A DNA stretch of 24,865 nt from a virus. The notes below the pieces were generated by a model. The model worked only from the letters and a program-made list of their open reading frames with translations, was not told where the DNA came from and did no database searches. The translations under genes and the position numbers were made by a program. Positions within the stretch are counted from its first letter, which is position 1, and each line of letters opens with the position of its first letter. The stretch covers positions 1 through 24,865 of IMG/VR virus record IMGVR_UViG_3300037070_000164; one strand, given 5' to 3'. Below are positions 23,007-24,865 of this stretch, one piece after another.

Positions 23007-23227
23007 CCACTTGCCTCCCAGTCATCTGCGTACGGACGCCGTGCAGGTACGTGTATGGTGCGCTCAATCGTGCTAAAGCGCTGCTGACACACACTGCACA
23101 CACGTCGTCGCCTGATCGTGCCATGTGCTGCACGTGAGTCCTTCACGTACGAGGGACGTGGCTCGTCACAGTGCGGACATCGCATCGCAATTGACTTGTC
23201 ACCTGTTACACACGTAGTGCCATCCAT
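23003..23227 (-). CDS. NrdR-like zinc ribbon protein without ATP-cone (74 aa)
   Basis: ATG 23227-23225 has GGAG seven bases upstream (23238-23235), which supports this start over an internal ATG before MRCPHC. The frame overlaps the kinase gene by 22 bases and the polymerase start by ATGA. Residues 16-55 read MRCPHC...YVKDSRAAHGTIRRRR and VCSVCQQRFSTIER, with C17/C20 and C44/C47. This matches the N-terminal zinc ribbon of NrdR, the repressor of bacterial ribonucleotide reductase genes, including the DSR, RRRR and RF.T.E elements. NrdR normally continues about 100 residues with an ATP-cone that senses dATP/ATP; here the protein ends in ARRPYADDWEASG. DNA binding is plausible and nucleotide sensing is not. 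It sits among nucleotide and DNA-synthesis genes, which suits a role in dNTP supply. Confidence 0.75.
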   Translation of the reverse strand: MDGTTCVTGDKSIAMRCPHCDEPRPSYVKDSRAAHGTIRRRRVCSVCQQRFSTIERTIHVPARRPYADDWEASG

Positions 23228-23802
23228 GACACAACTCCATGATCAACGAGGTCGATGAGCATATCCTTGTCGTTCGTGTTGTGTACCACCATGACCTTGA
23301 CTCCCTCTGCTGTCCAATAACTACGCGAGTCGTTGTCGAATGAATGTCCTGGTCTGTGCAGTTGTATGCACATGCAGTTGCGTGGTAGGAAGGCACTGAT
23401 GATCGGTTCTGCTTCAGCAAGGAAGCCACTGTCAGTGATGACAGTGCACTTGCTGAGTGTGACGTGTCTGTACAAGTGTGTCACTGCTAGATGACCGAAG
23501 ATCCCATCACCGAACATTGGCTTGGCGAAGTCCTCACTGAATGCGATCTTGATCTTGCGTAGTGTCACGTCCTCATCGAATGGTATCTCATGCACTGATG
23601 TGAATGGTGCGTCCTTGTTGGCCTCCCATGCCATCCATGCCTCACTGTTGTAGTCGAAGAACGCACGCAGTGCACGATCCATTGGTTGCTTCATCTGGTA
23701 CAATCGCAACCACTCACCATGTCGCTTCAGCAGTCCCATGCCAACAGTGTCCTTGCCACTGCCTGGTGGTCCTGAAAGGAATACAACCTTGTGCTGTGCC
23801 AT
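23206..23802 (-). CDS. P-loop nucleotide kinase-like protein (dNMP-kinase type)
   Basis: This encodes 198 residues from ATG 23802-23800, one base after the HNH gene stop. The N-terminus is VVFLSGPPGSGKDTVGMGLL, a full Walker A (GPPGSGKDT, residues 11-19) after a beta strand, as in nucleotide monophosphate kinases. Later regions include an acidic strand (CTVITDSGF, a Walker-B-like position near residue 125), and an Arg/His-rich segment near PGHSF. The GKDT form is frequent in phage dNMP kinases, such as the T4 gene 1 type. A dNMP kinase supplying dNTP precursors fits its place beside polymerase and NrdR-like genes. Substrate cannot be read from sequence; other P-loop kinase families remain possible. 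Confidence 0.7.
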   Translation of the reverse strand: MAQHKVVFLSGPPGSGKDTVGMGLLKRHGEWLRLYQMKQPMDRALRAFFDYNSEAWMAWEANKDAPFTSVHEIPFDEDVTLRKIKIAFSEDFAKPMFGDGIFGHLAVTHLYRHVTLSKCTVITDSGFLAEAEPIISAFLPRNCMCIQLHRPGHSFDNDSRSYWTAEGVKVMVVHNTNDKDMLIDLVDHGVVSWMALRV

Positions 23803-23803
23803 G

Positions 23804-24121
23804 TCACATCTCTTGTGAGTAGATGGTTTGTGCTTCAGTAGCTAACGCACGTGCACGTGTTACATCACGTCGTGGCAGCGGCTTGTCTGATCGCTCTACG
23901 TTGCACTTGCGATGTGCTAGCACAGCGAGGCGCCAATCCAGACCCTTGCGCTTGGCCTTTGGTACGATGTGTTCGATTGTCGCCTCCAACAGTCCAGTGC
24001 GTCCGTCAGTGCGGTGCTGACACGGAAACATACGCTCGCCACAGTGGAAGCACTTGCCGTACTGAAGCGCCATGAGGATTGCCATATACCTACGCTTGCT
24101 TTCACTCCTACGCTTACCCAT
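23804..24121 (-). CDS. HNH endonuclease 1 (small, zinc-binding type, 105 aa)
   Basis: Start ATG 24121-24119 overlaps the upstream HNH stop by eight bases (ATGGGTAA). A longer start at 24181 would put the N-terminus inside the other HNH gene and is rejected. The sequence shows KCFHCGERM (C24/C27), ATIEHIVPKAKRKG (E50, H51), and LAVLAHRKCNVERSDKP (H70, C73, N74). This is the CxxC...(E/D)H..P...CN layout of HNH nucleases, with the usual NL of the NLxxxC segment replaced by RL. Such enzymes cut DNA with one metal ion and often act as homing enzymes or in packaging. Terminase partners are not next to it, so homing or free-standing endonuclease is more likely. Confidence 0.75.
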   Translation of the reverse strand: MGKRRSESKRRYMAILMALQYGKCFHCGERMFPCQHRTDGRTGLLEATIEHIVPKAKRKGLDWRLAVLAHRKCNVERSDKPLPRRDVTRARALATEAQTIYSQEM

Positions 24122-24575
24122 TGGTAACGTGCCGCCACGATATGCCACGTGCAATGTGTGATATCTTGATCTGATGGACACCGAACTTGTCAGCGATGGC
24201 TTGCTGCGAGACGCCTAGTGACAAGAGCTTTCGTATCGCACGTACCTTGTCGTCGTCCAGTTTGGCATTCCACACCTGCGCTCCACGTCGTGTACGTCCC
24301 TTCATGCGGCAGTCATCTAGGTTATCTTGTTGCGTACCAAGGAACAGATGATCTGGATTGACACATGATGGAATGTCACACTTGTGCAGCACATACAGTC
24401 CGTCTGTAATCGCACCGCGATGTAGTATCCATGATGCCCTGTGTGCATACTCGTCGAAGCGATGCATCTCAAATCGACCGTAACCATTTGGCATCAATGC
24501 ACCTAGCCACAGCCAACAACCACTGTTGGGTTCAGGAACATACTTTGCATTGAAGCGCTCCTGCAATGTTCGCAT
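24114..24575 (-). CDS. HNH homing endonuclase-like protein 2 with C-terminal HTH
   Basis: This encodes 153 residues from ATG 24575-24573, with GAGG eight bases upstream and two bases after the helicase stop. The N-terminal part has SGCWLWLGALMPNGYG, the HRASW element and YVLHKCDIPSCVNPDHLFLG (57-80), with H64, C66, C71, N73, D75 and H76. This is the HNH_3 motif typical of phage homing enzymes, followed by TQQDNLDDCRMKGR. The C-terminal region, about 104-146, with VRAIRKLLSLGVSQQAIADK, is a helix-turn-helix for target recognition. It inserts between helicase and kinase-type genes as a free-standing mobile gene would. Endonuclease and DNA binding look intact. Confidence 0.85.
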   Translation of the reverse strand: MRTLQERFNAKYVPEPNSGCWLWLGALMPNGYGRFEMHRFDEYAHRASWILHRGAITDGLYVLHKCDIPSCVNPDHLFLGTQQDNLDDCRMKGRTRRGAQVWNAKLDDDKVRAIRKLLSLGVSQQAIADKFGVHQIKISHIARGISWRHVTNG

Positions 24576-24577
24576 GG

Positions 24578-24865
24578 CTAGAACCTCGGTGCTACAGTTG
24601 ACAACGCTGCGCTCAACCCTGGGATGTCTGTGACTACCGTTGCAGTTTTCCTAGCTCGTGTCACTGCTGTGTAGAAGTTCTTCCTGTTCAGCATGCCACG
24701 TACTGACTTGTTCATGACATACACGATGTGGCTGTACTCACTGCCTTGACACTTGTGTGTAGTCAGTGCATACGCAAGCTGTATGTCCATCAGTGGCTTG
24801 ATGCCGTATCTGCGTTCACCACGCTCGACAATGATCTCTGGTGGTACGTTGACGATGCGATCACC
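24578..24865 (-). CDS. RecD/Dda-like superfamily 1 helicase, C-terminal fragment
   Basis: The frame enters from the right edge and stops at TAG 24580-24578, giving the last 95 residues. It contains AYALTTHKCQGSEYSHIVYV, the motif V-type element of RecD2/Dda helicases (T..K.QG.E...V), and RKNFYTAVTRARKTATVV, the motif VI (YTAVTRAR) that supplies the arginine finger. Both are characteristic of the UvrD-like C-terminal domain found at the end of phage SF1B helicases. Such helicases remodel forks and displace proteins. The N-terminal P-loop part is outside the window, so the exact type and length cannot be given. Confidence 0.85.
   Translation of the reverse strand, partial: GDRIVNVPPEIIVERGERRYGIKPLMDIQLAYALTTHKCQGSEYSHIVYVMNKSVRGMLNRKNFYTAVTRARKTATVVTDIPGLSAALSTVAPRF

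Noticed and set aside
1-24865. tRNA genes, CRISPR array, attachment site or integrase
   Set aside because: Coding density is close to complete, the only sizeable gap (3337-3415) is filled by the terminator, and no integrase or repeat array was seen.

Overview
The window is a piece of a tailed double-stranded DNA bacteriophage genome (Caudoviricetes), most likely a short-tailed podovirus-like phage. The reasons are the gene order (portal end, scaffold, major capsid, head-tail adaptor, tail nozzle, fibres, large ejection-type proteins), the absence of a tail-tube, sheath or tape-measure gene, and a family A DNA polymerase of phage type. Genes are packed tightly, with ATGA, GTGA, TGATG, TAATG and TAGTG stop-start overlaps and AGGAG-type ribosome binding sites, so the host is a bacterium. 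The sequence does not show which one.

Plus strand, 1-19149, is the late virion module. It holds the portal C-terminus (1-177), a scaffold-like protein (189-1277), the major capsid protein (1290-2276), a small head-region protein (2279-2653) and a decoration-like protein (2659-3336). A strong intrinsic terminator (3351-3404) follows. Next come a tail-tubular-A-like adaptor (3416-4108), a nozzle-like protein (4105-5970), two small tail-region proteins, a modular fibre/adhesin (6538-7704), and three tandem paralogous receptor-binding-type proteins (7704-11074). After these lie small proteins including two lysis-type membrane proteins (11292-11690), a GNAT-like protein (11896-12447), and four internal-virion or ejection-type proteins (12353-19149), the last of 1255 residues.

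Minus strand, 24865 down to 19118, is a replication and nucleotide module, read towards the late genes. It runs from a RecD/Dda-like helicase C-terminus through two different HNH endonucleases, a P-loop dNMP-kinase-like protein, a standalone NrdR-like zinc ribbon, a UDG-fold/3'-5' exonuclease/DNA polymerase A fusion and a mini membrane protein to a DUF3987-like P-loop protein. The two transcription units converge and overlap tail to tail by 32 bp at 19118-19149, with no visible terminator between them.

The most interesting points are: (i) the tandem triplication of receptor-binding genes, whose conserved 3' ends also supply the next gene's ribosome binding site; (ii) the UDG-pol A fusion, with an altered UDG catalytic loop and non-canonical O-helix and motif C residues (His at the F762-equivalent position, HDS instead of HDE); (iii) an NrdR zinc ribbon without its ATP-cone; (iv) a repeated GFFDV motif in the largest virion protein; (v) a GNAT gene whose C-terminus is overprinted on the next gene; and (vi) a terminator placed just before the adaptor gene, with an anti-Shine-Dalgarno-like loop. 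I found no tRNA, CRISPR array, integrase, transposon, RNA polymerase, terminase or endolysin in this window.
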